Below, piece after piece: positions 45,738 through 59,800 of a stretch of 64,000 bases of DNA. The notes beneath the pieces are model-generated. The model was not told where the DNA came from. It was given only the letters and a program-made list of their open reading frames with translations, and searched no databases. Every line of letters begins with the position of its first letter. Position 1 is the first letter of the stretch. The DNA lies in contig JBBHKE010003519.1 in the NCBI GenBank assembly GCA_037447655.1, positions 220,902 through 284,901 of the forward strand, read 5' to 3'. This DNA comes from Zygnema cylindricum (lineage: Eukaryota > Streptophyta > Zygnematophyceae > Zygnematales > Zygnemataceae). The translations under genes were made by a program, and so were the position numbers.

Positions 45738-48700
45738 TCACTTCAAATCCACCTGTCTTTGATCTACGCTATCCAGTGAAAGGTGGGGCTGAACCTAAAA
45801 TATTTGAATGAACACATCAAGCAATGGAGTGCTTGGCAAGGCGAGAGCTCACCGGTTCAACGCTAAATTGGTCAATGGTGTAAGACAAGGGAAGGTCCCA
45901 CACGGCCTGGAATACTTGCTTCTCCTTCCCACCTAATTCAAAAACCTCATTTATAAGGTCTTTGGCCTCACATAACTGCGACATCTTTGTTCAAATAACA
46001 TAGACACCAAACATTCCCGGATATCTTCAACCAATACAACAGACACTCCCTCTAAGTTGATTGCATGGTTAGCGCTCTTCCCATAACCTTGCACTCTCAT
46101 CGACCAGCTTCATATTGGCTGAAATCAGAAGGCCAAACAATCTCGTGTCACTTGAAAAATAAAATCAAAGGACATTTCGCTGTCATTGTTAAACGGAAAA
46201 ACATCATGTAAGCACCCTGTCTAGCTTTTGAGGCATGGATACTAAATTTTCCTCAATAAGACTCCTCGTCCCCTTCATTCTCATAAGTGCACAGAGAACT
46301 GCAATAACATAACGTGCTAAAAAAAATGGAGCATACTTATGACCAACTCCTACTTCAATTATCCAACGATTATTCAAGTACTATCAACAACTTCAATAGT
46401 TGAAATTAACTGCATACCTCCCACAGGTGATGGCAGCATCTCAAGCATGATCCTATGTGTGATGAAGTCCTGTACACAAAAACATCACCCATCCTCTACC
46501 AACGATCATATAACTCTGGCCTTCACAAACATATTCAAAGTGGTTGATAATAGCTTATAAGCAGAATTTTGAATAAAAGAGACATGAATTATGGGATACA
46601 GATTATAGCATAAAATCAAGGTCTCCGAATACATCACAAAAATATAGGAAAAAAACACTTCTCCTGAAAGAAGATAACACTCAGCATTGTCAAAAGCTGA
46701 AGAAGGGCTCAGTCGCCTTCAAATTCCTACTTCTTTCCTTGCAATTTTCCAGTGTACAACAAGGAAAAAATGAGATTGGTCGAGGAAAAACTACTGGATA
46801 TATCCTATATGGAAAAGTAGAACAAACCTGCCAGACGGCTGGCATGAAATTCTGACGGTTATCTTTTTTGCGATTCCATGTATTAAGAGGGACACCTTGA
46901 TTTTTTGAACTTGACGCTTGACGATCGTTACCAGAGAGATCATCGCTTTTTGAGCTCCTTTGGGCATTTCCACGTTGCCAAAAATTATCAGAAGTGCTTG
47001 AACTAAACAGAGAAGTTCTTGCTGCAATAACAAACAGTTTGTAGGAACGCCCCAGCTGGCGAAGCTCACTCACAATCGCATCTGCCACTACAGGAGGGTT
47101 CAAAGGCCGTCCGCTGCAAAATATGCTTTAAATTTTCAGTTTTTCAATACCAATGATATTCTTTGACAAAATGTCGGCATGTATGGGTCCTGCAGGCTTT
47201 CATTACCTGAAGTGCTACAAATTGTACTAAACATTATTAGAGTTCCCAGGCATTCATGCCCTGAAGTTTTAATTCACTGAAACACGAGCCTCTGGATACT
47301 GACCTCGGTCCAGCTGCAGGCGATGGCACCAGACTCGTACGAGCAGCCCGATCCATCCAATAGAATGCAGAGATGCTGCAAAATGAAGATTAGGAGGGAC
47401 TGAAAGAGAGAAAAAGATTTTTGTGCCTTCGATTCAAGAATGCTGCGGGAGCGACAAGCTAGCTTCTATATATTTTGACTCTTATTTTTAATAAAGAGTG
47501 GCAGAAACTATCTACCAAAACCTGGTAGATTAAACTTATATGCAAATTAGCTAAAACTGGCTCATGAGCTTGTAGATCATAGAACAGCAGGCTTCAAACA
47601 TGCCTGTCAATAAACAGCAACTGTGTTGTTGAAAGAGCATTATCACCCAGTTGTCTAAATAGAGGTCGTATTGTCTGCAATATGCCAACAAGTTCAAGTT
47701 TGCCAACAGCGAAGTGCATAAGCCATTATAAATTTTAGCGACTGCAAAAAAACATTCTACAGAAAAAATATTTTGAACTCTGGTGCCTATGAAGTGGATA
47801 CTTCTTTGAATAGTTCTGTATTTGAGACCAAACGCGACAAGACATGAAAAATTTATGCCTTCCATCCAGATATTTGCTTAACTTAATGTAAACACCAAAC
47901 AGGGTGAGCAGTTCGGCCTTTCGCACAAAGCAAATGCCCGAATTCTACGAAGTAGAATGGTCTTTGTGATGCTCTTATGCAAGCATAATGTGGACATACA
48001 GCAAAAAATTGCTTGGCAGGTTACAGCAATTACGCACACCTTCAAAGAAGCTAGAAATTGGAAGCTGCTATGACAACGTATGAGGTGAAAGCGGTCCAAG
48101 CAAGAAGCAATGAGGGGATGAGAGCGAGATTTTGCTGTCTTCTGCGTAGAAAATGCGCTGTTTGAAGAAGAGCCTTGTATTCGTCCTGACATTGGCTGTA
48201 ACTCACCAAACGGGATTGGAGAAAATCCTTGTGCCCCTGTTGGCAGAAATGAGCAAGCATAAATGCGTAAACCACTTTTCATGTATGCCAACCCCAACAT
48301 ACTATTGCAGTCCATGATGTTTGCATGCTAGCGACACTGAATCAGTTGTTAAACAACGCAGCAAAGAAAAACCAGAGTGCGTGAAAATATAAGTTTTCTG
48401 TTGTCAGGAGTAATAAGCATCCAACCAACAACAACGATGAAGAAAAGGTGGGACAATTTTTTTACGACGAGCTTCATTGATGCGTTCTTGCAGAAGTTGG
48501 AGGACTCTCCCGACATCCAATCGACAATCTAAATCAAAGTAGAATGCTGAACTTCCAAAACCGCCATATACAACCTGATCTGCCTGTTTGGGAAGTATGC
48601 ATGTCACCGCAGTCTGGAAAGGGACAGGAATTTGCAAGTTAATATATTTGTACCTCAAAGTGGAACAAATTTTTCGTTCAAATGGATGTCACTGAAAACT

Positions 48701-49960
48701 CAGGGTATAAAGCAATCAAGTAGATTTCCTGTCGTCCCAGAAACATTGCAGTTAAAATCGTAGCTGTGCCATTGCGAATGGCCAAACAATGACCAAGAGA
48801 AATGCATACAGTGACCTCTCAATCTTGCCAATATGTTGAAAGTCATTTTCCACATAATGGATGCTAAATTCAAAAAATCAAGCAAACAAACTTGCCATAG
48901 ATAAACAATTTTGGTGCAAGTAGAAAAAGCAGGCATCCACGAATGCTTATGATTTGAAAGAAAAAAAGTCGAATCAATACAAAAACACTACAAACAAAAA
49001 CAAAACAATAATATGGAGAAATAATCAAGCATTGCCCATATGTAATGATGTTCCAAGCAGAAATTAGATAAAAAGACCTGTGCTATGTTAACACAATCTA
49101 TAAAGACATCCAGGATTAGAATATTGTATCAGTGTCTCGTGTCTTATATTTTTAGCTTTACTAAACCTAAAAGATAGTCTGTATAAACTATTTTCAGCAC
49201 TGCAAAATGCATTCAATATTAATGGAATAATAAATAGTTGTGTTGATACAAAAATCTATTATTGAAGAATGGTTGAAAATTTTACATTAATGTATTGATT
49301 TTAACATATATAGATTAAAACAGAATTTGTCTGTCAGTATTGTTTATTTTTTAGGAAATAAATGAATAAATATACCTCAGCAGGAATTATTGTTTTTTTG
49401 TTTAGTTAATTGAACCAGAAATAGTGATCATTTTGAATATAGAAAATGCAATTCACTTTAGTAATAAATCAATGAATGAACACCGGTGTAAAATCCCTTG
49501 CTGCCCCTGGTCTAATAGTGTCAAGGGTTTGAAACTTGTAAAAATAAAATCCCGTACACAAGGCGATAAAATATTGAAAAGACACAAGTCCCGCATTTCA
49601 TTGTTTGAGCCACAGCATAAACACTCAAACGAACGAAATAACAGTCACAGATCGTAGCTCACACAATGGAAAGTAATCAAAATAAATCTGAAAAGATGTT
49701 CCCCTATTTAGCGTTTATGTTTCTGCTTGATTTCTGCGAATTGAAACGCTGACCTGCAAGAGCGTCTGAGTCTTGGCAGTGCCAGATGCGCCAAAAATCT
49801 CAAGCACATGGCCTGCTTGTAATGTCTGTTTGTCAATAAACGGGACGGACGTCCAGAACCGCTCCACGTGGCTCCTTGCCAGGAAGACAGCTGCGCTTTC
49901 ATCAGGAAGAACAAACTGCTTCAATTCCTCTGCAAATGCCTCGCCACTCACACCTTCCAT
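45738..49960 (-). CDS. XRCC2: DNA repair protein XRCC2-like (RAD51 paralogue)
   Basis: RAD51 paralogue of the BCDX2 complex, acting in homologous recombination in the nucleus. Ten exons: 49960-49754, 48613-48466, 48236-48040, 47674-47604, 47375-47304, 47113-46828, 46469-46418, 46298-46216, 45906-45853, 45794-45738, in phase, 408 residues. Motifs: QAGHVLEIFGASGTAKT (Walker A, 57-64; the residue before the lysine is Ala where Gly is usual), a Walker B-type FYFDLDCRLDV (about 94), RCHSSFQFLASLK, LLFIDSISAFYWMDR (about 203) and FMPAVWQDFITHRI. All follow plant XRCC2 order. Intron 4 starts GC (CAG|GCATGT). Exons 8-10 are the least certain part. An inserted Ser/Asn-rich stretch (about 255-300) is longer than in Arabidopsis. 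It diverges from the oxidoreductase gene. Confidence 0.9.
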
Positions 49961-50829
49961 AGCTGCAAGAGCTTCTTGCAGACATACAGAGGAAGAAAGA
50001 AGTTTGAAGAAAGGAAGGAACGATGGATCTGAAGCACAAAATTTTTGCGCTCAGGGTCTCTTGCACATGATGAGCAACTTAGATCGTATGTCTTTCAAGC
50101 AATTTCTTACAAATGAAATTGTTTGCGTAACCAAGCAAAAGCAAAATGCTGTTCTGAATCTAGTCCAGGCACCGGGTATGGCCGCTTGGTTTCACATTAA
50201 TCAGCTGCAAGCAGTAGAGAGCACCAGGCGTCCTCGTATCAGGCATCTTGAATTTACATTATACCACGAGTTATACAGATGTATTAAGACCAATATCACG
50301 AGGGAAAAACTAATGTCTTATGTCCATGGCTGTCACATAGGCAGGAAATCAGTTTGCAGTCACTTGCGGGGGGAGCCAAACTCTTGCATCGAGATTCTTT
50401 GAAGAACACTCGTAGATTCCAAATGCATGGTTTCTCGTGCCATGCTTCTACACGTGCTCGGAATGGCTGCCGAAATTTGGGACGCGTTTTCAATTTCTCT
50501 TTTTTTCGCCATAGGTAACAAAGAGCGGAGTATGGCGAGGAAATTAATACAATGCGCCGTTGTTCTTTTCCGAACATGCGGGAGAATTTTCAAACGCCAC
50601 AACCTGATTGGTCATGAAAAAGTGAAAGAAAATTGTAATGGGGCCTCTGGCGGGGGTGCTGTTTTGGAGCAAAAATGGCAAAAGACACAAGCTATCGGAC
50701 AGCAAAATGAAATTGTATTGTGGAACATGTAGTTCTGCCCTAAGTGGTGAAAAAAAGTTTAACGCCAATATACACAGTTGTCCAATGTACCGAACACCGT
50801 AGAGGGGAAGCGTGGCCGAAGCCAGCTGG
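49961..50829. promoter_or_regulatory. Divergent promoter region XRCC2 / oxidoreductase
   Basis: 869 bp between the two start codons. Open frames on both strands occur here but show no family resemblance. A short block near 50735-50765 (AAGTGGTGAAAAAAAGTTTA then ACGCC) resembles the right part of the foldback MITE at 54724 and may be a remnant. Confidence 0.45.
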
Positions 50830-53800
50830 ATGCTGTACACAAACTTTCAAGAAACAAAGCTCGGTACATCATCTTTGTTTACCAGTTTTCAGCCTTTCAC
50901 CATGATGATAGTTGCCACGATGCCTGCCACGTGGCAAGCGCGAGCCCAATGCCACTTCATCACTCCGACGCCACGTTGCATTACGTCCATGGCTGCAAAA
51001 CTGCACGAGGCACATGTTTCCCGTGTTACTTGGCCATCAGTTGAGTATAGCGAAGCATTTGTGAGGGTGACACGCGGAAGTGAGAATTTTAGGCAGCCGA
51101 TGTATAGGAGCCACGGATGTCAGAAACGCAGTCTTTGGGTCGGAGCTTCAGCAGTTGAAACGCCTTCGAAGGAGCTTTCAAGAACACAGGTAGGTCATCT
51201 CCTTCAAGGAGGACACTGTTCGCCCTTCGCCACCTTGAAGCTGATATAAGGAAGCTAGAACTTTACTGGACGCTTATGATGTCAGCTAGGTTTCGCCGAT
51301 TCCCGTCAGAGCAAGTTATGCAAACATCTAGTACTCAAAAGGTACTTTGTGAGCATTTCTGTAGAAATGATTTTGTTTCAGTGAGACCTTCTGCATCATT
51401 TCATGAATCAAGTGCATATTATGGACAAACAGCATGCACGTATGCCCAAGGCTATATATGCCCTAGACTTGTTTGCATTGTACCCAAAGTAATTTTTGTA
51501 ATAATTTCGTCCTATTCAGCCTGTATTTATGGGCTTAAAATATGCTTAGTTAATTTTAGAGCGATTCACAAATGACTACAACCAAAATCATTGATGGAAA
51601 GTTTGACAGCTGGTTCTGGAGAGGAGTGACAAGCGGTAGACGGTTCCCCTTATTGATGTATTGTCGGCTTGGATTACGGGAGAAGAGAATTTGAGGGTTG
51701 GGTCGCATATCGGAAGGCAAGAAGGTTTTTAGTAGAAATCAAGAAGTCTTTCTCTCTTTCTGTACGTTTCACTTTTGGAATGTTTAGGTGACAATGGTAT
51801 TAACCTTTGTAAACTAAGACAATGTCTCCCAAATAGGTGGGTGGCGGAACCATTTCTAAGCGATACTTCCGCCAAAGCAGTATCGTCACAGAATTTGCCT
51901 TGGCATAGCTTTCATTTTGGTTCAGACTATCTTTGCGTTCTGTGGACAATTTGTCTCCTAGTAATTTTTTTTTCCAACATGCTCGTGAAGCACTTTCAAC
52001 TCTATCATGAATGTTTCACTAGTTCGTCTAGTACTGGTGAGCAAGGTAGCTTTTCTTTAATTTTGTCTTTTGGATGTTGTGCAATGTATCACAGCGTATT
52101 ATGGAGAGTCTTCCTAAAGAAGATGGAGCAGGTGGCGCAGGCGGTTCGGTAACATATGAAGCTTTGAAGCGGGCTGATGCGAATTGGTTACGCCTTCGCA
52201 CCATGAAGACAGGTGATTGACACTGCCAAAAAGTGAGGCTTACTTAGGGGTTTGCTGTGTTGCAAAGCAGTCTGATTAAAAACTGCGATAAAATTGCACG
52301 AAGGAAAAAGATGGAACCAGCATTTTGTTCAGTGTCTGAACCAAGTTGACAATTGTTGCTTTGTTGTAAGAAAGCAATGTGGCACATTAATGCGCTCTTG
52401 CATGGTGAAAGTGTACATTTCGCCCACATTTCAGAGTGGTTTTAAAGCTGATCTTATTAAGATGGATGTTTCAAAAACCTTTGAACAGAAGAAATTTAAG
52501 ATGGCGATCAATTTATTTAGATCAGGAAAAGGCAACCAATGAGAAGATAACGCCTTTGTCATGGTGAAAACTGTGGTAAAGTGTGTTGATTGCTGAATTT
52601 AAAGTATTACGGCATTGCAAATGCAAAGGTATTGTCCTGTTCTGCACATGATTTCAAGGCTGTTTTTGGTGCCTGGCGGCATGCAGGTTCGGCAGCAGGT
52701 CCGGCCCCGGATGTGGTCAGCCGGGGTTCTGGCGAGTGGCAACTTGCCAATCTGGTGGATAAAAATGCGACAATTTTTGATGTCGTCGTGTGTGGGGGCA
52801 CTCTGGGAGTTTTTGTTGCCACCGCACTTTTGCTAAAAGGACATAAGGTGGCCATAATAGAGCGGGGAGAGATGCGAGGGGTGAGGCTACTTTCTGCTCA
52901 AGCCTCTCCTCTGTTTGTAGAAAAAATAAAATTAGGTGCTATTCTTACGACTGAGGTTGATGTCTCTTTTCGCCAACCGAATTAATGGAAGTTGTTGGGT
53001 TCTGCCATGCAGTTAGTCTTCCATCTCTTTGTCATGAGAGGATCGGTTGCTGAGTGCAGGAATTTTGCTATTGAAACGTCAGAAGCCCATACTGATCGAT
53101 TTGTGTAGCTGTTGTGTCTATGTGTGAAGGACTGGAAATTTGTTTCACTGTCTTTATTTCTGCCGTGGCTATTACGGTGCTAGATGAGATCACAATCCGC
53201 TGGCTATGGAATTGATGAAGTCAATACCATGGAATTGTACTCTCATTTAGTTGATTTTCAAGGTTTTTATACGAGGATTGAGTTGCATCTTGCTTTCCAA
53301 GAAGACTGCAATTGCCGATTTACAAGTTTTTTTTATTTTATCTATGTTTGAAAAACTGAACCAATTAATATCTTTCTTTGTTTTATGTTGAAAAATCTCA
53401 ATCAACACAAACACTTCATTTGTCCTTGCAAAGGAGGGAGCTGTTCATAACCTGGGAAGCGCCACTGAATAATACGCTATATTAATATTAGCTGGGCAAG
53501 TTGATGATTCAATAGCTGCCGCCTCCTGTCGCCACATATCTCCAGAATCTTCGGGTTGTCTACGGAGCTGGAGGTGTGGAATCCTTAAAATGTTTGAGGG
53601 AGTTTGAGGGGCGGCAGAGAGCTCAAGAGTGGAACATATCCCGGAAGGAGCTTCACGAGCTCGTGGAAGCAGGAGTACTGACGACTGAGGAGGTAGAGGC
53701 GGTCATTGCTGTCGAGTTCAACCCGGTAATATAAAATGGCAACATTGAGAAAGTATTATCCATTTGGAGAAGATGATGCAGATGTGGGACACACTTTGGG

Positions 53801-56800
53801 TAGCTTATATTAAGAGGCTGTGGGCTCCGAGAATTCACAGGGATGACAACTTTTTTCAGTTGTGTAGCACATGTATGAAGGATCAAGGAAAGTGCAGAGA
53901 ATGCTGGAGCTTTTTTTTTTTTTGCCGACCCTAGAAATTACCGTTGACTCTTTTTGGCATATGCATTAGAAGAGAGGCTTATTGGTTCCCTATTTTGCGG
54001 AAATGCTTGGTTGAAGATTGCTTGAATGTGAAAAGCCATTTTTTTGCAAATGATTTGACGTATGTTTATGAATACATTTGTGAGCTGACCAATGGTAGTG
54101 GGCTTCTTGCAGAATCGCTGTGGCTTTCATGGTGGCGGCGATGTGTGGGTGAAGGATATTCTTAACTTAGGTGTCTCGTAAGTTCTCATTCTTAACTAAC
54201 ATAAGTTTGTTTTGTGGGTTTCTTGCGTTGCACTATCGCCTGACTTTGAAGAAATGAGACTATGCACTATGTTATGTGGGTATTTCACATTTGGAACGGT
54301 GTCAGTGTGAAACACAATTGGAAACTGCCGTGTTCCTTACCAAAGAAATGTGATGAATGTGTTTTGGCAGTGGCCACTGGTAATTGTTATTCGAGCAATC
54401 TTGGAGGAAAACTCTATAGCCAGGCCCTTGAAAATGACTGCTCCAAGCTTTGCTGATTAGCTCCTAGTCATGGCCTGTTGGACAGGCCTCAGAAACTAAT
54501 TGAGATCGTGAAAGAACGATTTTTAGCAACAGGTGGTGTGCTTCTGGAGGGAGTGGGTCTAAAGAAAGCAGATGTTTTTGACAATGGGGCGGTGAGTGTA
54601 TACCTCTGATGAATCAATCCCATTGATGCCGCTGAATATTGTAGCTCGATTCCACACTGGCTCATATTCTTCTCCTCTATGCCTCGAGGAATTGTAATTG
54701 CAGGCGGCCAAGCAAGACATCCACTACACTGCTCATCGTTTAGTGTTAATAGTTTTTTTTGCCACTTAAAACATCTTATCTCCGTGCACACTTGTCGGTT
54801 TGTCAATCCAATGGTTGCTATTGGAAGGGAAGATTCTCACCTTTCTATTGGCGGTCTCCGATTGACAGTCCGACATGTGTGCACGGAGAAAATAGGTTTT
54901 GAGTGGTGAAAAAAACTTTAACACTAATAACGATGAGCTGTGTAGTCAGTCTAGATGGCAATTGTGCATAGTTCATCCGTCACTATACTGGCAGCTCCCC
55001 CTGGACACTTTTTGTTTTAAGTGTGCAGTTGGACTGAATTGTTGGCTTGGAACGTTTTGACAAAGCACAATATGATGATCACTCATGTTTCTAAATACAA
55101 TTTAGTGTTGTTTCACGTCACATACTAGTCCTTTCTGCGGGGACATGTTTCTTGTTGGGCATTGGTAGCTAACATGGCAAATAGCATGGAGATTTGTGGA
55201 TAGGATTGTTAACTTTTATCTTTAGTTACCACTGAACCTCACTCTGTTTCAAGACAGACAGAAGGACAAGGTCAAACTACTGGCCCCTGAAGTTTCTTGT
55301 TCTTGCATATATTTTTGTAACAATTTTCCATTGGCTGTTTCTGAATTAGCCTTTTGTCAAGGTTACGTTCTATACTAGGTGGAAATATTTCATTTGTCTT
55401 TTTTTTTTCTTTTATTCTGCTGAAAGCTTCACTTTTTGGTGCAGGTCCTTTCTTTGGATAACTCAGAACCAATCGTGACACGCCTTGTTATTGACGCAAT
55501 GGGAAACTTTTCTCCGATCTTACGCCAGGTCTGGGCCAAACCTCTCCATTCCCTCCCTCCCCCTTCCCCTCTCCCTCCTCCTCTCCCTTTCCCAAGAAGC
55601 TGCCTACTCCAAGTGCGAGTTGTTTAGTCACACTTGAAGACGGACGATCTTGTTAATAAGGGATATACCGCAAGAGTAAATCGAATGTACCACATTGTCA
55701 AGATGGTCTGAATGTAGTATCCAACTCGTCCAATCCTCGGTCGACACTTGGCATGCAAAACCCTTTCACAATTGTCATTCTAAGTGAAATTTTGTTTTCC
55801 GCATTTCAATGAATGCTTTGTTCCAGTGAAATGTGAGCAAACACGTAACCGGCTTCTAACAGTTTTTCGGCGACATCTGGTTTTGTTTTTTTGGTCATGA
55901 GTTTGTCCCCTCGGTGATGACTTGTTGGCGTCATAGAGCTAGTAGCTGATGGGTATTGATTCTATTTTCTAGACATGTGCCCTTAGCAAGCACGAAAAGA
56001 TGGGCATTGTTTCAAAAGCCTATTTTAGCTTTGTGGTGGCCTGGAAATTTCCATCATCATCATCACCATTATCATCATCATCATCATGGTTTTTCAGGTG
56101 CGGTGGGGTCAAAAACCGGACGGAGTTTGTCTTGTAGTGGGTGGCTGTGCGCGGGGATTCTCTGACAACAGCACCAGTGATATCATTTACACCAATACAC
56201 CATTGAGGAAAATTGGTGCTTCACCAAGTCAATACTTTTGGGAGGTAATGTCCTCTTCCTCTCTCGTATCTTCCAAAAAAGTAACAAGGAAGGTATGGTT
56301 GGAAGCTCAGAGCCCATCTCCATTATGCGAAACCTAAATCCCAGCTGTCATCATAGTTCAACCAATACTTATCGTGAGTTGATTATGAGGTGCAGTGTGG
56401 GAATTGTAGCTCTTCAATTCGCTGTTAACCTTAAGATTCTTCACGGGTCATCACATGTATCCAGTCTCTCCAGCCTCATCCTTTTTTTTTTTCTTTTGTT
56501 TCATTACATGCCAGCTGAAGATGTGGAAACATGCAGGCATTTCCTGCAGGTTCAGGACCGACTGACCGGACCACCTACTTGTTCACATATTTGGACGCGA
56601 GCCCCGAAAGACCCTCACTGGAACAGCTCCTGGAGGAGTACTGGGGATTGATGCCCCAGTATCAGGTGAGGTTCTGGCTATCCGTGGGAAATTTGCGAAT
56701 TGGATAGTGATTTTTTTGTGAAAGTGGAGTCAGATGAAGGTAGGAAACGAATCCTGTTTATGAACTCATCTTACAACCGACTTTCCGTTTAGATCGGTTT

Positions 56801-59800
56801 ACTTAAAGCTGTTTGTTTCTGCATTCTGAGATGCATGACACCTGGATTGTTTCAATGTAGGGTGTGAACCTTGAAGATTTGGAATTCCTGCGAGTATTGT
56901 TTGGTTTCTTTCCGACCTATCGCAACAGGCAAGTTTTTGGCCGCCTCATCTATTGGAAGGTCATGTAGGTGGTTCATGTGTTGGAAAGCTGTTTGCATTC
57001 CTTGGAAATTGCATTGCCACTATGGGGCACACTCAAAACTCTTAAACTCTTTTGCTGTGGCTTGAACAATCCAATTATTCTGTTACCTGTTTGAACTAAG
57101 TCCCATTGTTGTGAGGGCTATTTTGGCGGGCTGCAGCCCTCTGCCGGCGGCATTTGACCGAGTATTGCAGGTAACCTTCTCGAAAACAGCTTCTTCCATG
57201 CTTTGGAATTGTTGTAAGCAGGACATGGTCTCTACTGCAAGACAGTATACTAGTATTTCAGTGTGTAGCGTAAAAATAGTCTCCTCAACCGGAAGGCAAA
57301 AGTAACATAAAAGGAAGTACTAGGCGAACATGTCAGCCACACTAATTTTGAGTTCGTTGGTTTTGGAATTTGAAACCAGGGTGAATGTATGGGTGTGGAG
57401 GGGTCTACTGCAGGTGGGGGATGCCAGCGGCATTCAGTCTCCCCTCTCATTTGGGGGATTCGGGAGCATCACACGGCATCTGGCGCGACTGACTGCAGGT
57501 TGAAATGGGTAATTTTGTCTGTTTGGGGGTAGTGGTTTGTTTCTTTTAGCCATGTTTGCCTTGTCTTGATTATCACTATATTGTGAATGTTACTGATAGG
57601 TATTTCTTTTGACCTTTTTCTGTGACTCTGCAGGTATCTCAGAAGCTTTGGAAGTAGATTTGTTGGCTCGCAACCATCTTGCACTCATTAATGCCTATCA
57701 GGTAGGTCTATTCCTCTCTGAGCTCCATCTTTGTACTCTTTATCTCATACATCTCTGCTGATCAGACGAGACGGAAGAGTCGGAAGAGTCTTTCTCAAGC
57801 AGAAGGTCATGGATTTTTTTTTTTTTTTTTTTGTATTCATTTTTTCCCCTCTCCCATGGCTTGCTTCGCGTATTCGTGAACATAACGAATGCTATAAAAG
57901 ATTGATCTATAAGTACGACATACTCTGCTTTATAGTCTACCGCTTTTGTCTTATACGGCCCATTTTTTCCATGGCTCCAGCCCAACCTGAGTGGAGCCTG
58001 GCTCCTTCAACGGGCCATGTCTGCCCCAGTAGGGAGTGATCCTCCCTCGGATTTCATCAATGCTCTCCTGGCAACAAACTTCAAAAGCATGGAGGTGGAA
58101 TGACGGTCCTTAATGCCCATGGATATAGGTTGTGGTCATTGGGTTTGCATTAGTTGGTCTAGCTGGATGTACGTTGTTTTTTCCATTTATCATGGTTTCA
58201 TCGAGACAGTGCCTCATTTTTGCACAAGTTGAAGGACAGCTGATAGTGGAGGAGGAACTGGAGAGGTGGGATTGGCTAAATGCATGTTCCCTGAAATGGA
58301 ATTTAGGCACCGAAAGTGGAGCTTAGAAAGACAAAGGGACTGTTCTGTGCATGATGATTAGTCAAGACAAAAATAGTGTTATGGACGGTAATGGTGTGGT
58401 CTGTGCGAAATTATGTACATGGTATATTGCTCAAGTTGGCGCTTGTTGTCCACAGATTTCCCTTATCTAAAAGGGTCTGTGGTCCACACTAATATACCTG
58501 TGGGTGTCCTGTAGTTGGCATTCAAAGTTAATATTGGTCCCCAGCAATCACAGTGGGCAGTAAATCTGATGAATTTTGGTGTGGAGAAATGTTGCAGAGA
58601 CTTGGAGATCCTGTGTTGCGTCCATTTCTCCAGGTAAGCTTTGTCTGTCCATTTTGTTTAGTCATCTGGAGCAAGGAGTTCTTTGTTACTTTAACCGACC
58701 TGCTACTTTCGTCTGTCGATAAGACACAGTCTATTCACAGAGTTTACGCCGTAAAATTGGGGAATTTTATCCATTTGGAGTCCATGTCCATTACCAAATA
58801 ATAACACACCATGTCTGGTAAAATTCTTTTCTTTTTTTGCGTAGCCTTGAACTTTTGATTCGACGTTGTAGTGTACATTATCTGCAGTTTTGTGTCTGTT
58901 TTGGCATACCGTGTATCCTGATGTTTTTTCAGCCCGTACTGATTGTCACGTGGATTGCAAATGGAAAATTACCTTGGCCCAGAATAATTACAATGAATGG
59001 TGTAGCTATGGTTACTTATGAAAATAAATGATGAATTTGGAAGAGTACTTTGTTAATTCAACCGATATGGTGTGAAGTATGGCATTCATTACTGCGTTTG
59101 TGCACACAATAGCAAGACTTACATTGTGAAGCTGCTTGTCCTTGCACGGGAGATTTCTGGTTCCTAGCAATTTTTGGGATTATGGTGAGAAAAGGGATGT
59201 GTTTTCAATCCAATGCATCTCTAGCACTTGGTCTGGAATAGTCAAATGGATATAAAGAGGTCTTGGCCAAAAAGTGCGACTGATAGGTGTCTTACTTCGA
59301 CTCTCCTCAATGTTCTATACAAGTGGGATGTTATTGTTTTTCTTTAACTAGGATCCGTTAAACAAGCTTCATTCAAATGGTGCGGTGATTAGAGTTATGA
59401 AAGTATGCTATTTTTGAGCAGATTATTTGAAGGAATCGACAGCGGAACGTAGCCTCCAGCTAGAATGCTTCCTTTTCTGTCAGGATCATGTCATGAGATA
59501 GGAAAGTGCTCCAATACTTTCATGATTCTCTAGTCTACACTCGCCATGAATCCTTGGTTGCAAGTTGTACAGGACGTGACTCAGTTTGGACCATTAGCGA
59601 GCACCATGGGCAGCATGATGGTGTCCAGACCAGATCTACTTCCTAACATTTTCCAAGCTGTGAGTTCATACATGTTTTATTCATACATCATACATTTTCT
59701 TCTGAATGCATCTGATATTTGGGACATCTGGCCTTTGTTTTTCCGGTGCATTGGAGAAGGATGTCTGCAGTTTTGTGTTCAAAGATATAACGTATGTCAT

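Noticed and set aside
49773-50402. 209-codon plus-strand frame
   Set aside because: It begins antisense to XRCC2 exon 1, whose sense frame is clearly the conserved one; the rest has no recognisable content.
58837-59031. Candidate extra oxidoreductase exon after a TTTTTTCAG acceptor at 58932 (reading PVLIVTWIANGKLPWPRI)
   Set aside because: The conserved continuation RLGDPVLRPFLQ to DVTQFGPLAS is supplied in phase by the exon at 59573; including this segment would introduce a stop.
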